Shown: positions 1 through 11,869, numbered from the stretch's first letter. The stretch is 64,000 nt of DNA from Hemerocallis citrina (GCA_017893485.1 CM030358.1:150053368-150117367); one strand, 5' to 3'. Notes: generated by a model from the letters alone, not told the origin. Made by a program: numbers and translations.

Positions 1-669
1 CTTAGAACCTACTCCGTGAACAACTGCTTCCATGGCTCCCAAAGCCAGGAAGACTGCAGCTGGGGGGCATCAAACCGACCCCCCGCTTCCTCCTCCACGT
101 CCTTCCCAAATTCGGCTCATCACTCAGGGGTCCCATCAAAGGCTGGCGGAATAACCCCGAGGGATGACCCCGAGTGCCTCATGCTTGGTTGCGAGAGAGC
201 CCGTGGTCCCGGTGATTTTTTGACCTCCGGAATGTCATCAAAAATCGAGTGAATGAAGACAATCTTCGAAACCGTCACAACCTCTCCCGAGGATAGAAAG
301 AACATTCTAATCACGGTCCGAGCCGAAGCCACAACTCCTATCACAGGGAGGAAAGGGGATGCAGTTGCTCCCTCAGGGATCGTCGACCTCCAAACAGTCC
401 TGGAGAAGGAGGCCACGTGACGAGGGCTGAATTCCAGGAGTTCCGAGATGAGGTCCTCCAGGACCTCAGAGGCAGAGCTCGAACCGAATGAACTCAGAGC
501 CATCGTGCGGGAGGATCCGAGAACCAGGAGTTCCACGGGTCGACCTGATCCAAGGGATGCGAATATCCAATCCTCAAATGCCTACAGGAGATGGAGGATC
601 GCCTCGCTTTCTCGTCCAGGATGCAGGTTAGTGGGACCAGGGGTTTCGGCCGTTCCGACCCCCTTTCTC

Positions 670-1674
670 GTCCAGCATCCTCGATGCCCTTATTCTGAGG
701 AGCTTCAAGCCCTCGCTTTCGAGACCTACGACAGAGAGTCGGATCCTGCTGATCACATCGAGAGGTTCAAAACCCTCATGATGATTCACAATGCCTCGGA
801 TCTGCTCCTCTGATATGCCTTTCCAGCCACCCTCCGGGACCCGCACGAGAATGGTACTCCAAGCTCGCTCCCAATTCGATCTTATCCTTCGATCATCTCG
901 AGCAGAGCTCTCCCTTTCGTGACCAGCCTCGAGGCTGAGAAGACGAGCGCTTTCTCTCTTGGACCTCAAACAGAAGGGTGGGGAACCGCTTCAAAATTTT
1001 GTTCGCATATTCAAAGCTGAGGTCGAACAATCACCTCCCTTGATGTCGGGGTTGCAGCAACTGCCTTTTGGCAAAATGTCCGGCACTATTCGTTGAAGGC
1101 CTTCTTGGCTAAGAAACCCCCAGCTGACTTTTCCGACCTCCTACGCTGGGTCAAGAAATACATCTAGGTTGAGAGTTCCCTGCATCCAGAAGGAAGGAAG
1201 GATTCCCCAGCTAAGGGGAAAAGAAAGTCAGACAACTCCGAGCCTCCAAAGAAAACTCAGAAAGACTCTTCGGGGGCCGAAGTGCTCTCCCCCGATGCCC
1301 CGGTTCAGTAAATTCACTCCGCTCAATATGAGCGTGTCGGACATCCTCATGCAGATAAAGGGCAATGTTATACCCCGACATCCTCATTGACCCAACAATG
1401 GAACAAGAAGAGAGATCAGAGGTTCTACTGCCGGTTCCATCGAGACCACGGACACGAGACTGACAACTATCGGGCTCTGAAAGACGATATCGAGGCCATC
1501 ATCTGGAAATGGTATCTTGCCAAATTCACCCGGGACGGTCCAAGAAATTCTCTACCCCCTCAGGGCGTGAACAAGCATCCAGAGGTAGAGCTCGAGCCTC
1601 AAGACTCCGAAAACATGGCCATCCTCCATTGCGTACATGGTGGGCCCAGGGGGGGACTCGAACCCCTCTCGTAA
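670..1674 (+). pseudogene. gag: gag remnant of Tat copy 1
   Basis: A retrotransposon-gag core is recognisable around 715-1165 (a DPADHIERFKTL block, then LKAFLAKKPP near 1095). A cysteine/histidine-rich motif beginning FYCRFHRDHGHETDNYRALK lies at about 1423-1480. In related Tat gags the tyrosine of DNY is usually a cysteine, so the zinc ligand looks lost. Frameshifts near 800-1000 and stops break the frame. Capsid/nucleocapsid protein is the family function. Confidence 0.75.
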
Positions 1675-1769
1675 AGCTTTTGTCCGGGAGATCAACTTTG
1701 TCCACAACTATCAGCCTCCTCAAGGTCACGGACTGTCTGTCTCATTCTCGGAAGAAGATATCGAAGGTG

Positions 1770-2092
1770 TCTGTCTCATTGTGATGCCCTTGTCATTAGC
1801 CTCGGCTTGGCCAATCAGGAGGTCCGCCGCATCCTCACCGACAATGGGAGTTCAGTGAACATCATATACCTTGTAACTTTCGAAGGCCTTAAGCTCTCTC
1901 GGGAGAGACTGAAACTGGCAGGTTACACCTTCACGAGTTCTCTGGTGCTCCTGTACAAATTGAGGGAATCATAACCCTCAAAATCACCGTTGGCAAGTCC
2001 CGGACCTCCTGGACCGAAGCAATGGATTTCATGGTGGTAAATGTTAATGTCGCTTACAACGATATCCTTGGACGCCCCGGCCTTGCCTGTCT
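1770..2092 (+). pseudogene. Aspartic protease remnant, Tat copy 1
   Basis: The active-site motif is read as TDNGSSVNI near 1839-1865, the DNGSS variant common in Tat proteases, followed by the flap and the block EAMDFMVVNV (2017-2046) and DILGRPGL (2060-2083). A frameshift at about 1850-1950 splits the domain. The sequence jumps from DILGRPGLACLQ directly into the RT segment, so several hundred bases of the protease-RT linker are missing. The repeated ATGGAGAATGTGT at about 2096 and 2148 may relate to that rearrangement. Confidence 0.75.
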
Positions 2093-2094
2093 TC

Positions 2095-2800
2095 AATGGA
2101 GAATGTGTTTGGCTAATGTCGTGTTGGTTAAAAAGGCTAATCGCAAATGGAGAATGTGTACTGACTTTATTGAACTTAATAATGCTTGCCCGGAAGATCC
2201 TTTCCTGCTTCTGACCATCAAAGCCCTGATCGATGTGACCTTTGGCCACGAACTGTTGAGCTTCGTGGACACCTATTCCGGTTACGAATAGATTCGAATG
2301 TCCCCTCGGATATTTCGAAGTCCGCTTTCATCACCGATCAGGGGCTCTACTGTTACAGAGTCATGCCCTTCGGATTGAAGAATGTGAGTGCCACTTATCA
2401 AAGGCTCGTTAAATGGGTTTTCAAGGAACAAATTGGTCAGAACATGGAGGTCTACGTCGATGACATGCTCGTCAAGAGCCTCCGAGGCATAGATCATGTC
2501 AAGGATCTGTAAGAGGCCTTCGGGGTTTTAAGAGAGCATAACATGAGGCTCAACCCCTCTAAGTGCACATTCGGCTTCACTGCAGGATAGTTCCTCGGGT
2601 TCATGGTCAACCAACGGGGGATAGATGCGAACCTTGAGAAAATTCAAGCCATTTTGAACATAGCTCCCCCCAACAAGGTCTAGGAGGGACAAAGGCACAC
2701 CGGGCATCTCGCAGCCATCAGCCACTTCCTCACATGGTTGGGAGAGAAATCTCCCTTCCTTCAAATCCCTTCGGGGAACAAAGAACTTCGAATGGGGGGA
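2095..2800 (+). pseudogene. Reverse transcriptase remnant, Tat copy 1
   Basis: Readable RT blocks include ANVVLVKKANRKWRMCTDF, then YRVMPFGLKNVSATYQRLV, and the catalytic box MEVYVDDMLVKS at about 2445-2480, where the YVDD aspartates are intact. In-frame stops follow at 2289, 2509 and 2587, with a frameshift near 2290. The part upstream of the first RT block is deleted. The domain is a fossil, though its active site is unaltered. Confidence 0.85.
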
Positions 2801-3240
2801 GCCTCAGCAACAGTCGTTCGATAAGCTAAAAGAGTACTTCTCCAATCCCCCTATCCTCAATAAGCCTAACCCGGGTGAGGTGCTAGACCTCTACTTGGAA
2901 GCCTCGGAATAGGCCCTTAGTGCAGTCTTAATCATGGAAGAAGATGGGGCCCAAAAGCCCATATATTATGTCAGCACAATCCCCCGCGATGCCGAGCTTC
3001 GATACACGAAGATGGAAAAGGTAGCCTATGCCTTGATCATGGCCGTGCGGAAACTCCGCCCGTATTTCCAAGCTCACTACATCGTGGTCCTCACGGACCA
3101 TCCCCTAAAGCAAGTCCTCCACAAACCGGAGACTTCTAGTCATTTAATCAAATGGTCCATTGAGCTGAACTAGCACGACATCAGCTAGAAGCCGAGGGCG
3201 GCCATCAAGGGTAGACACTTGCCAAATTCATAACCGAATG
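2800..3240 (+). pseudogene. pol RNase H remnant, Tat copy 1
   Basis: The sequence LYLEASE*ALSAVLI marks the start of the pol RNase H domain, followed by KPIYYVS and a LRPYFQAHYIVVLTDHPLK block (3051-3107), typical of gypsy RNase H. Stops at about 2911 and 3171 break it. Confidence 0.75.
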
Positions 3241-3284
3241 CGCCATCCCGGAAAGCCCAGATACCCTACAAGGCGAGCATGTCT

Positions 3285-3790
3285 GATAGATTTATGTGTA
3301 CGGATCAACTTGTGAAGAGGGTTGCAGAGCCAAAGTCATTTTAAGTGACCCGAATATCTTTGTCTTGCAATACTCCCAACGCTTCAGCTCCAAGGCATCC
3401 TATAAAAAAGCAGAGTATGAGGCACTGATCACCGTGCTCCTCCTGGCCCGAAAGGCTGAGGCAAAATGGGTAAAAGCATTTAGCTACTCCCAGCTCATCG
3501 TCAACCAGGTCTGTGGAGAGTACAAAACCTGGGATGCTCGGATGGTCCAATATTTGCAACATGTCAACATTCCCTTGGTAGACTTCATTGAAGTAACCAT
3601 TACCCGAATCCCCCGGGAACAGAACCACCAGGCCGATGCCCTATCCTCCTTCGAAGGCCTTGGCCACACAGTCCTTGTAGAGGTCCTCCTAAGACCCAGC
3701 ATTGACAAATCCGAGGTCCTTTGCCTCAATCTGTCCGTGCAAATATTGACTTGGATGGACCCGATCTTGAATTACTTGAGAAACGGATAA
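3285..3790 (+). pseudogene. Second (archaeal-type) RNase H, Tat copy 1
   Basis: An open frame of about 164 codons carries the second RNase H that defines the Tat group. The expected catalytic residues are compromised: the YVDGS motif reads YVYGST at 3294-3311, and the SDSQL motif reads SYSQL near 3486. The AEYEAL glutamate (near 3412) and the QADAL aspartate (near 3630) remain. Both changes replace Asp with Tyr, so the enzyme would be inactive even without upstream stops. Confidence 0.8.
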
Positions 3791-3799
3791 CTTCCACCT

Positions 3800-4900
3800 G
3801 ATCTGTCCGAAGCCAGAAAGGTTTGGACCGAGAGGGTTGTGCTCGCCGATGGCATGCTCTTCAAGCGCTCGTACACAAAGATTGATGGTGGACCTTACCT
3901 CCGATGTCTGACACTGGAGGAAGCCAAGTATGCACTTGAATGTGCTCAACCATGGGTACTACTGGCCGACCCTACTACAAGATGTTCAGGACCTTGTGAA
4001 AATATATGGCCCGTGCCAGAGATTCTTTCAGTCAGACATGCACCCCAGGCCGAGCTCAAGTCGCTGGCTAGTTTGGCTCCCTTCGCTATGTGGGGATGGA
4101 CCTAGTCGGCCCATTTCTCAAAGAAACCGGCCAAAAGTGCTTCCTCATTGTGGCTATCAATTATTTCACGAAGTGGGTCGAGGAGAAGCCCCTGTCCACT
4201 ATCACCGAGCATCAGGACTAACAGTTCTTTTGGAAGCACAACATCTGCCGATTTGGAATCTGTCGGATCCGTATCACTAACAACGGTACCCAATTCACCG
4301 GTAAAGGCTTCCGCAAGTTTTGCGAAGACCTATGAATCTAGCAGAGGTTGTCCTTAATCTCACCCCCCCCCCCCCCAATCCAAAGACAGATCCTCGATTA
4401 CCTCAAGAAGAGATTGGACAAGTCCCAAGGGATTGTTGGTCAATGAGCTGCCCATCATACTATGAGTCTGTCGCACGACCAAGAGAATTCCTACGGGCGA
4501 GTCACCTTTCAACCTGACCTTCAGCATCGAGGCGGTAATCCCTTTGGAATTTGGGATGCCATTCCTGCTGATTATAAGCTTTGACGAGAATACAAATTTG
4601 AACAGTTTCAGGGCCAACCTGGACTTCCTCGACGAAGTCCACGAAAGGGAGGCCATCAGAAGGAGTATCTACCAATAGAGGGTAGAATGTTTTTACAATC
4701 AGAAGGTATGACCCGCCGGCATCAAGGAGAGCGATCACGTCCTCAGACGGCTTGAAATCTCAGAGCCGAGCAAGAAGGGGAAACTGGCTCATAACTGGGA
4801 AGGCCCTTATAAGGTCTCCAAAAGTGGCATGCCCAGAAACATACCGACTTGAAGACCCGGGGGGCAGGGTAGTCAAGAGAACATGGAATGTGGAGTACTT
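3800..4900 (+). pseudogene. Integrase remnant, Tat copy 1
   Basis: The zinc-binding region (GPCQRF near 4009) and the catalytic core are readable in shifting frames. The two catalytic aspartates of the DDE triad both appear as asparagine: AINYFTKWVE at about 4153 and ITNNGTQF at about 4275, where family members have VDYFTKW and TDNGTQ. Each needs a single G-to-A change. A 14-base C run at about 4363 disrupts the core, and the C-terminal KISKPVWKVEYL-like end is recognisable near 4880. Confidence 0.8.
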
Positions 4901-5099
4901 AATGAAGTTCCACAAAGGCCCACAGCGCCCCCTACCTGTAATCATGCCACAAAGGCCGGCAAATGTAATAAGCGCTTGCCTATCAGCAACAACAAATGAA
5001 TAAAATTTCATTTCAAATTCAGAAATCCAACAAACTGAGTTCTTGCAAGTGCCTCTCTGAGTATCAATCCCTCAGCGTTGCATCCGACGCCGAGAATGC

Positions 5100-5350
5100 A
5101 CTCCAAATCTCCTTGGAACTCTCCACGGATCCACTTCTTGGTGAGGCATCCGATGCCAACACTGTGGAACAAACTCCTTGGAATTCTCCACAGAACCACT
5201 CCTCGACGTGGCATCCGGCGTCGGCTCAGTGGAACAAACTTCTTGGGACTCCTCTTGGAAATGTTCTACGACGTGGAGTCTGACACCGAGACGGCGGGGC
5301 AAACTTCCTAAACGTCTCCTCGGAATCACTCCTCGGAGTGATTTCCGACA
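5100..5350 (+). repeat. ~66-bp tandem repeat in 3' region of Tat copy 1
   Basis: Four degenerate units start at about 5110, 5176, 5242 and 5307. Each has CCTTGGAA-type and GTGGAACAAACT-type blocks with a CATCCGATGCC-type block between. It sits just 3' of integrase, where Tat elements are known to grow tandem repeats. Confidence 0.7.
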
Positions 5351-6672
5351 TCGAGGCATTGTGATCAGGCCCTCAGACTTGCTCTTAGGACCTGTTGGCC
5401 AGTCCACTGCTCGACGCCTAGGCCCTGCCTCAAAGCCCTTTGATCTCCTCTAATAGCCTCACATTATTTGTTCGACAGAATGCAAAAAAGATAATACAAA
5501 CATTCTTTTTTTATTTAATGAGGCAAAACAATTACAAGGGGGCGGTGCCCATTCTGCATTTGGTGAATCAAGTACAAGTGAGATAAACTCTTATTACCGT
5601 CTCGCTCTTCAGCCTTAGTTGCCACCATCAGTCCGCCATCACATGGCCGTCTCATTCTTCAATCCTAGATACCGCCCTCGGTCTGCCGTAGCATGGTCGC
5701 CGTCTCCAAGTCCTCGAGCGCAGACTAGGCATCATAAAGACAGAAGGTGATAATGATGAATGATACCGGGCAAACGATCCCTACAAGCGATTAACTCATC
5801 GATCTTCTCCGACGCACATGAGTTCCTTGAGGATAGGCGCCGCAGGCCCGATCCCGAGCTCTGGATCCTACAAGAGAGACACTTATGAAAATCCTGCCTC
5901 TCTGAACCAGAAGGAGCTGAACCAACGCGGGGTTGGGGTATGTGGATCTTAGCAAAACCCATCACCCCGATGCCACATCGGAATATGTGAAGTATGAGAA
6001 TGAAGAGTTCTCTGATGAAGGAACTCTCATTCCTCGGCTTTGGCTTGAATTTTTTATCCTCAGAATTTGGTGGGTAAAACTCAGATCTTGACACACAGGA
6101 CAAGCGCAAAGTTCCTCGGTCGGACACCAATCCCAGTCAAGTCGAACTCTATCTTCTCGGACTATCCCCTACCACCTTCAACCCTCGGACAGCCATCTGG
6201 AGCATGCACTGATGAGCAAACCAAGTGCGAAGTCATCAGACTAAGTTTGAGGGATTTGTGATCTAGTCACCCAAAAATGAGGGAACTTATAGGCATCATG
6301 GAGAACCCCCCCCAACTTCCCCAATTTATTATGGATAACGCTACAACTTCATAGGTGCCTCGAATACCTTAAACGGTCATGTAGGCCAACACATGTCCAG
6401 TCGCGTGGCTTTTCAAAATACATGGTGGAGCCCGAGATGTCGAGGCTCTTGATGCCGTGGGGATGTTCGCCCGACTTAGCGTCTGACCCCAAGGCTTTCC
6501 ACCAAAACCTTTCAAGGATTTCACCACGGATTCACCCCTCGGCGTGGCATTCGAGGCCGAAGCCTTACGAAAAAATCGTGAAGATCCCTGCTCTGCTCAA
6601 TTCTCTTGTTTTGGTATCCGACCCCAAGGTATTCAATCAAGATCTCCCCTCGGGATTATCCCTCGGCGAGAC
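5351..6672. other. 3' non-coding region of Tat copy 1
   Basis: There is no convincing coding sequence. A 132-codon minus-strand ORF at 5732-6130 resembles nothing I know. Two loose copies of a GTMTGACCCCAAGG-type block occur at about 6480 and 6617. The sequence may include a degraded antisense ORF and 3' UTR. Confidence 0.4.
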
Positions 6673-6677
6673 TGTAG

Positions 6678-6801
<124 letters not shown>

Positions 6802-6808
6802 TTTGCTA

Positions 6809-7334
6809 GGGTTTTGCTCTATTGAAAACGGATTTGTTTTCAATGGGTTGGAAAACACCACATCTGGCCGTCGATCAGATCTTGATCGTGATCAGCGGCT
6901 GAGATCTGAACCCGTTAAGCATCCCACTAACGCTCTCAAAAGCGGAGGGGCATTTTCGTCACTTCACGCCAAAAAACGTTTCAGACTTAGCGTTTTTTTG
7001 GCGTGAAGTTTTTTTTTGTCGAAAAAAATGCCTAGGCCGTTGTTGGGAACAACGGCCTAGGTTGTTTTTTTAACAAAAAAACATACCTTGGCTGTTGCTT
7101 TCAACAACGGCCTAGGTATGTACAAGTGTTTTTCGAAACACTTGTACACACCCAGGCCTTCATCTCCCTCACTTCGTCCCAAACGCTCTCTCTCTTTCGC
7201 TCGTGCTCTCGAAACCCATCCCCAAACCCTACTTCACTCCCACAACTCCTTGCCATCGATTTCTTAGCCTCCTCGATCTCCGCCCAACTCAGCAAAGCTC
7301 CCTATCTCTCTCTTCCTCTCCCGAATACAGCAAA
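6809..7334 (+). repeat. Left terminal inverted repeat of large MULE
   Basis: It begins GGGTTTTGCTCTATTGAAAA and matches the reverse complement of 18955-19481. Four hairpins sit head to tail at 6961-7009, 7031-7061, 7081-7121 and 7120-7147. The last has 12-bp arms (GTACAAGTGTTT) around TTCG. Past 7150 it turns CT-rich and looks like a transcript leader for the PMD gene. Confidence 0.92.
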
Positions 7335-7689
7335 CCCTAACTTCACACCCAAATTCCCAAATCATCTAAACCCTAGCACCAATTGTCTTCCTTTGTCTAC
7401 AACATCATGCAGCGGCTTCTCACATCTTTGCCAACTCTCTATCACTCTCTCTTTGGACTAGGTATTTTCTTAATCCCAATCTACTATAATGAACTCTTTG
7501 AATCTATTGAATTTTTTTCCAATTTTGGATTTGTCTTCTTTGGTAATATGCGTAGTAGTGTAGTCTATAATTTAGAGAGTATATAATTAGCTCTGATCAT
7601 GTATGTTGTGTACATTTTCTACGAAGTAGTGGTAGTTGTAGTGGTGGAATATAGGAGATGAAAAAAAACGAGATGAAAAAATTAAATTT

Positions 7690-7900
7690 GTATGAGTAGG
7701 TCGGATTCGCCGTGTAGAAGGTAACGGAACTTGTATAGGTGATTTCCGTCTCACAATTTGTGAGATACGTCCGATTTTCATTTCAATTCCAGACAACGGA
7801 TATGAAGTGATACACGGCCGTATCTTTCAAACCGAGAGTCAAAAGTCACCTCTGCAAGTTCCGGCGGCTCGTGTTTGGTGTGCCAGAGTTGACGCCCAAA
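7690..7900 (+). repeat. Palindromic upstream module, copy 1
   Basis: It contains GTAACGGAACTTG, GAGATACGTCCGA, GATACACGGCCGTATCTTTC and GGCTCGTGTTTGGTGTGCC. Related copies lie at 8030-8250, 18190-18300 and 18390-18580. Confidence 0.6.
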
Positions 7901-8029
7901 TTTAGGAAATAAGTTTATCATTTATGTTGTTTTGACGCGTATATAAAAAAACCTTTAATCGACCTCGGAACTTGTGGAATATGTTATGAGTTGAAAATAG
8001 CTTAAACGAAGTCCAAATAAAGCGAAACT

Positions 8030-8290
8030 TTGCGAGTAGGTTGGTCTGGCCACTCACAAGTCATACCAACCTGTACATGCGAGTTCTGACTCGCGGTTTG
8101 CGAGATACGTCTATGTATCGCTTTCCGTTCAGTTTTCAATAGTGTAAACGATACATGGTCGTATCTTTCATACCGTTGGTCGGAACTCCCTTGTACAAGT
8201 TGCGTTGGCTTGTGTTTGGTGTGCCCTAGTTGTCGGCAAAATTTAGGAATTTTTGCATCTCGTTTGTGTTGTTTTGATGCGTATAAGCGA
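8030..8290 (+). repeat. Palindromic upstream module, copy 2
   Basis: Shared blocks with copy 1 are GCGAGATACGTC, GATACATGGTCGTATCTTTC, GGCTTGTGTTTGGTGTGCC and a trailing TTGTTTTGATGCGTATA. It ends about 90 bp before the PMD start codon. Confidence 0.6.
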
Positions 8291-8379
8291 ACTCTTAAAA
8301 TTTTTTCATCTCGTTGATTTGTGTTTGCTAATTGTCGCCGATTAATTAGTGTTATATATGCAAATTTTGTTACAGAGAA

Positions 8380-10534
8380 ATGCCTAGAATGAGGGGAACC
8401 GGAAGGGGAAGGACATCTCACGAAGCACGGGGAGAACATTCCACAGAGAATGTGAGAACTATTAATTTGTAATGTCCATAATTTTGTATCTAGTGATATT
8501 GATATGTGACTAATAATAATAATGTTTTTTGGTTCGTGTAGGTTGGTGCTTCCTCTTCGATGACAGGACATCGTGGTCCAGGACCAATAAATCCCGGCGA
8601 ACTTACCTTGCAAGATCGCCACAGATCTACGGTAGTGTGGGGTGGGACGACGCGTAGGTGTAATTTCCGCACCCACGAGACCATCAAGGTGCATGCCCGC
8701 ACCCACGAGTACCTTGTAGCAGCCGGTTTCTATGGAATCAGCATGATGGGTAATGTTAAACTCGACCGAGCACTTCTCTCGGCACTCGTGGAGCGCTGGA
8801 GGCCAGAGTCGCACACGTTCCATCTACCGGTCGGTGAGATGACGGTGACGCTACAGGATATAGCGATGATATCCGGTCTTCCAATAGATGGGTTGGCCGT
8901 GACGGGCAATATTAATTTTGATAAAATAGAGATGTGCAACGAACTGCTCGGTACAGAGTTTGATGAGGCGGATGGAGACAATGGTGACATTTTCCAAGGA
9001 CAGTCAATCCGGCTATCTTGGTTGAAGGATCATTTTGATGAGACGCTGACCAACGAATCGCCCGACGAGTATGTACAGTCCTACACCAGAGCCTACATTC
9101 TAACGGTGATCGGAGGGGTTCTATTGCCTAACTCATCGGGCGATACGGTGCACCTCATGTACCTACGATTGCTTGCCGACCTAGGCATAGCTGGCCGGTA
9201 CAGTTGAGGAAGCTGCGCGTTGGCAACGCTGTACAGGGCGTTGTGTCATGTAGCACTAGAAGGATCAGAAATGACCGGACCGATGGTTTTGTTACAGATT
9301 TGGTCCTGGGAGCGACTGCACTTGGGTCGTCCCCGCATTAAGAGACCCAAGGCTGGTTGGATGACCCAACCTGAAGATCCTGCTATGTTAGCAACATTGG
9401 GGGTATACTAGGCTGGTACAAGGAGTTACAAAGACAACCCCAAGGGCATAATAACGTACTACAGAGACGAGCTCGACCAACTACGTGAAGAGTTCGTGGT
9501 TTGGGTGCCGTATACACCCGAGCGTGTGGGAAGACTACCGCCAATATGCACCACCAGGTCGCAGTTGTGGCTGACGACGGCTCCCCTCATCAACTTCGGT
9601 ATAGTCGAGCATCCGCGACCGGAAAGAGTCCTTCGCCAGTTCAATCTTCAACAAGATAGTCCCCCAAGCTGCGCAAACCTATACGATCATGAGTTACACG
9701 CCGTTAGGGGTACCGGCCGCATGCCTACCCATGATTGGACAGATTACCATCGTGTTCACGTTGCGGAATGGAACGAGCGACGGTTTGCACTTGTACTCGT
9801 CAATGTTCCGGAGTACGATGGAAGACTGCAAGGAAAGTACATGACTTGGTTCCGACAGTATACACAATTGTACATCTCTCCTGAAACGAACCTACCTACT
9901 GGTATCCAGCAAGAAATTGAGGAGAGGGAGATTGAACCAATACCCGCATATTCCAGTTCACAACCCATGTTCCAACCGAAGGCCACAGCTATACGTACAG
10001 TGGTAACTTCAATCTTCATATTTATTTTATAATTCTTCGTATGTGAAGTGAATGAATTCTTTCAATTATTTAATTTGTTGGTTTTTTCTAATTTAGATTG
10101 ATACCACGATGGACATGGCAAAAGAATGCGCGGATGTACTAAAAAGTAATGTGGGCACGCCTATGAAGACTTTTGCTCGGAGGATGCTCCTTGGATGCCG
10201 TAGCAATATGGATGCTTTGGGATGTGTCGATCGTTTGGATCGAGCATTATACGGACCGAGGGGGGGCCGACGCAAAAGTGTGAGGGGTAGGCCAAGTTCA
10301 TTGCTCGGGCAACGGCCTCGTGAGATAAGAGAACGACAAGGTTCAACTTCACATACATCTCACGAAGAATCTCACGAAGAAACGGATGATGAAGAGAGCG
10401 GGGAGAGGGTTGTCGGTGACGTACAACAAGAGGAGGGTGGCGAAGATGAAATCCCCGACTCGCCAACCATGATGAGGCGCCGAAACCCTTACCGGAAGAG
10501 GCGAGCACCACAGCATTACACGCCCGGTGCTTAG
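8380..10534 (+). pseudogene. Plant mobile domain (MAIN-like) gene carried by MULE, two in-frame stops
   Basis: The inferred structure is three exons: 8380-8451, 8542-10002 and 10097-10534. Introns have GT donors (GTGAGA at 8452, GTAACT at 10003) and AG acceptors (8541, 10096), all phase 0. They give about 656 codons. The protein shows plant-mobile-domain blocks: HEYLVAAGFYGI, ERWRPESHTFHLPVGEMTVT, LQDIAMISGLPIDG and, later, WDYHR-like and WFRQYT motifs. The tail is acidic then basic (RRRNPYRKRR, a possible nuclear signal). Stops TGA at 9205-9207 and TAG at 9409-9411 lie in one otherwise open frame, both where family members usually have tryptophan. PMD proteins of the MAIN/MAIL group act in the nucleus in gene and transposon silencing. 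The role of transposon-borne copies is unknown to me. Confidence 0.85.
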
Positions 10535-10812
10535 GCAATGTTTTTGGGAGGTTGTAAATTATTTTTTTTTGATTTTGTGGGTATTAACCTTTTGTAACTA
10601 ATTATTGGATAATTTGTTTCTTAAGTGTAAGTGTAGTGTTGATGTAGTTGTTATTAATTTCTGATTTTCAATTATGGTGGGTAATTTTGGTGGTCGTATA
10701 TATGAATTTAGTCGGAGAATGTAAATGAGGGCGAAGTGTTTGGAATTTGGTGGTGTACAAGTTGTAGCAGCTTCAGCTGCTCAGTATAACTGAAGGTTGT
10801 TTTTTTTTCTTT

Positions 10813-11850
10813 AACCTAAGTCGTTGCTCCAAACAACGGCCTACGTTATAGAAGGTTATGATTGTTCCAGTTTTTTGGATATACCCAGTTTAAACATATA
10901 CCCTAGGCCGTTGTTAAAGGCAACGGCTTTGGTTCTGCAAGGAAAGTATACAAAATTTGTTGTCCTCTCTGACTTGTTGGCTCTAAAAATAGCCAACAAG
11001 TTAGAGAGCACCCCCTTTTTATAGATACACCCTAGGCCGTTGTTGTGGACAACGGCCTAAGTTGTATGTGAAAACATTAGAAAAGTTGCCTTGCTCTCTG
11101 ACTTGTTGGCTCTAAAAATAGCCAACAAGTCAGAGAGCACCCCCTTTTTATAGATACACCCTAGGCCGTTGTTGTGGACAACGGCCTAAGTTGTATGTGA
11201 AAACATTAGAAAAGTTGCCTTGCTCTCTGACTTGTTGGCTCTAAAAATAGCCAACAAGTCAGAGAGCACCCCCTTTTTATAGATACACCCTAGGCCGTTG
11301 TTGTGGACAACGGCCTAAGTTGTATGTGAAAACATTAGAAAAGTTGCCTTACTCTCTGACTTGTTGGCTCTAAAAATAGCCAACAAGTCAGAGAGCACCC
11401 CCTTTTTATAGATACATCCTAGACCGTTGTTGTGGACAACGACCTAAGTTGTATGTGAAAAAATTAGAAAAGTGGTCTTGCTCTCTGTCTTGTTAGCTCT
11501 AAAAATAGCCAACAAGTCAGAGAGCACCCCCATTTATAGATACACCCTAGACCGTTGTTGTGGACAACGGCCTAAGTTGTTTGTGAAAAATTTAGAAAAG
11601 TGGTCTTGCTCTCTGTCTTGTTGGCTCTAAAAATAGCCAACAAGTCAGAGAGCACCCCCATTTATAGATACACCCTAGGCCGTTGTTGTGGATAACGGCC
11701 TAAGTGGTATGTGAAAAATTTAGAGTCAAGTTGTCTTGCTCTCTGTCTTGTTGGCTCTAAAAATAGCCAACAAGTCAGAGAGCATCTCCTCTTTATAAAT
11801 ACCCAAGGCCATTGTTGTGGACAACGGCCTCAGTTGTAGGTGCTTGGAAT
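10813..11850 (+). repeat. Hairpin array A: about eight 129-bp units, two stems each
   Basis: Units are spaced 128-129 bp (starts at 10903, 11032, 11161, 11290, 11419, 11547, 11675 and 11804). Stem 1 is GGCCGTTG...CAACGGCC. Stem 2 has 20-bp arms TGCTCTCTGACTTGTTGGCT and its exact complement around CTAAAAAT. The four central units are nearly identical and the edges are degenerate. The array lies just past the PMD stop codon, in the space between the convergent genes. Confidence 0.93.
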
Positions 11851-11869
11851 ATTGTGTAATGCTCTCGAA

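Larger units (their letters stand above)
1..6672 (+). mobile_element. Decayed Ty3/gypsy (Tat-lineage) retrotransposon, copy 1
   Basis: The domain order gag, protease, RT, RNase H, archaeal-type RNase H and integrase can be read on the plus strand across many frameshifts and stops. A second RNase H between pol RNase H and integrase is diagnostic of the Tat (Retand/Ogre/Grande) group. The left end lies outside the window, and the right end stops abruptly at 6672, just before the (TAA)n/(TA)n tract that borders the large MULE. The same family recurs as copy 2 (33995-64000). I found no recognisable LTR for this copy. It is certainly non-functional. Confidence 0.9.
7448..8375 (+). promoter_or_regulatory. 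Leader region and probable 5' UTR intron of the PMD gene
   Basis: A CT-rich leader ends at CTTTGGACTAG, followed by GTATTTTC (7461-7468), a plausible donor. TTTTGTTACAG lies just before the start codon (acceptor at about 8375). A leader intron of about 0.9 kb would join a TIR-borne first exon to the ATG at 8380. This is inferred from splice-site consensus only. Confidence 0.45.

Noticed and set aside
7126..7461. 111-codon ORF in the left TIR, mirrored in the right TIR
   Set aside because: CT-rich leader sequence; the frame is not kept in the mirror copy and the PMD start is downstream.
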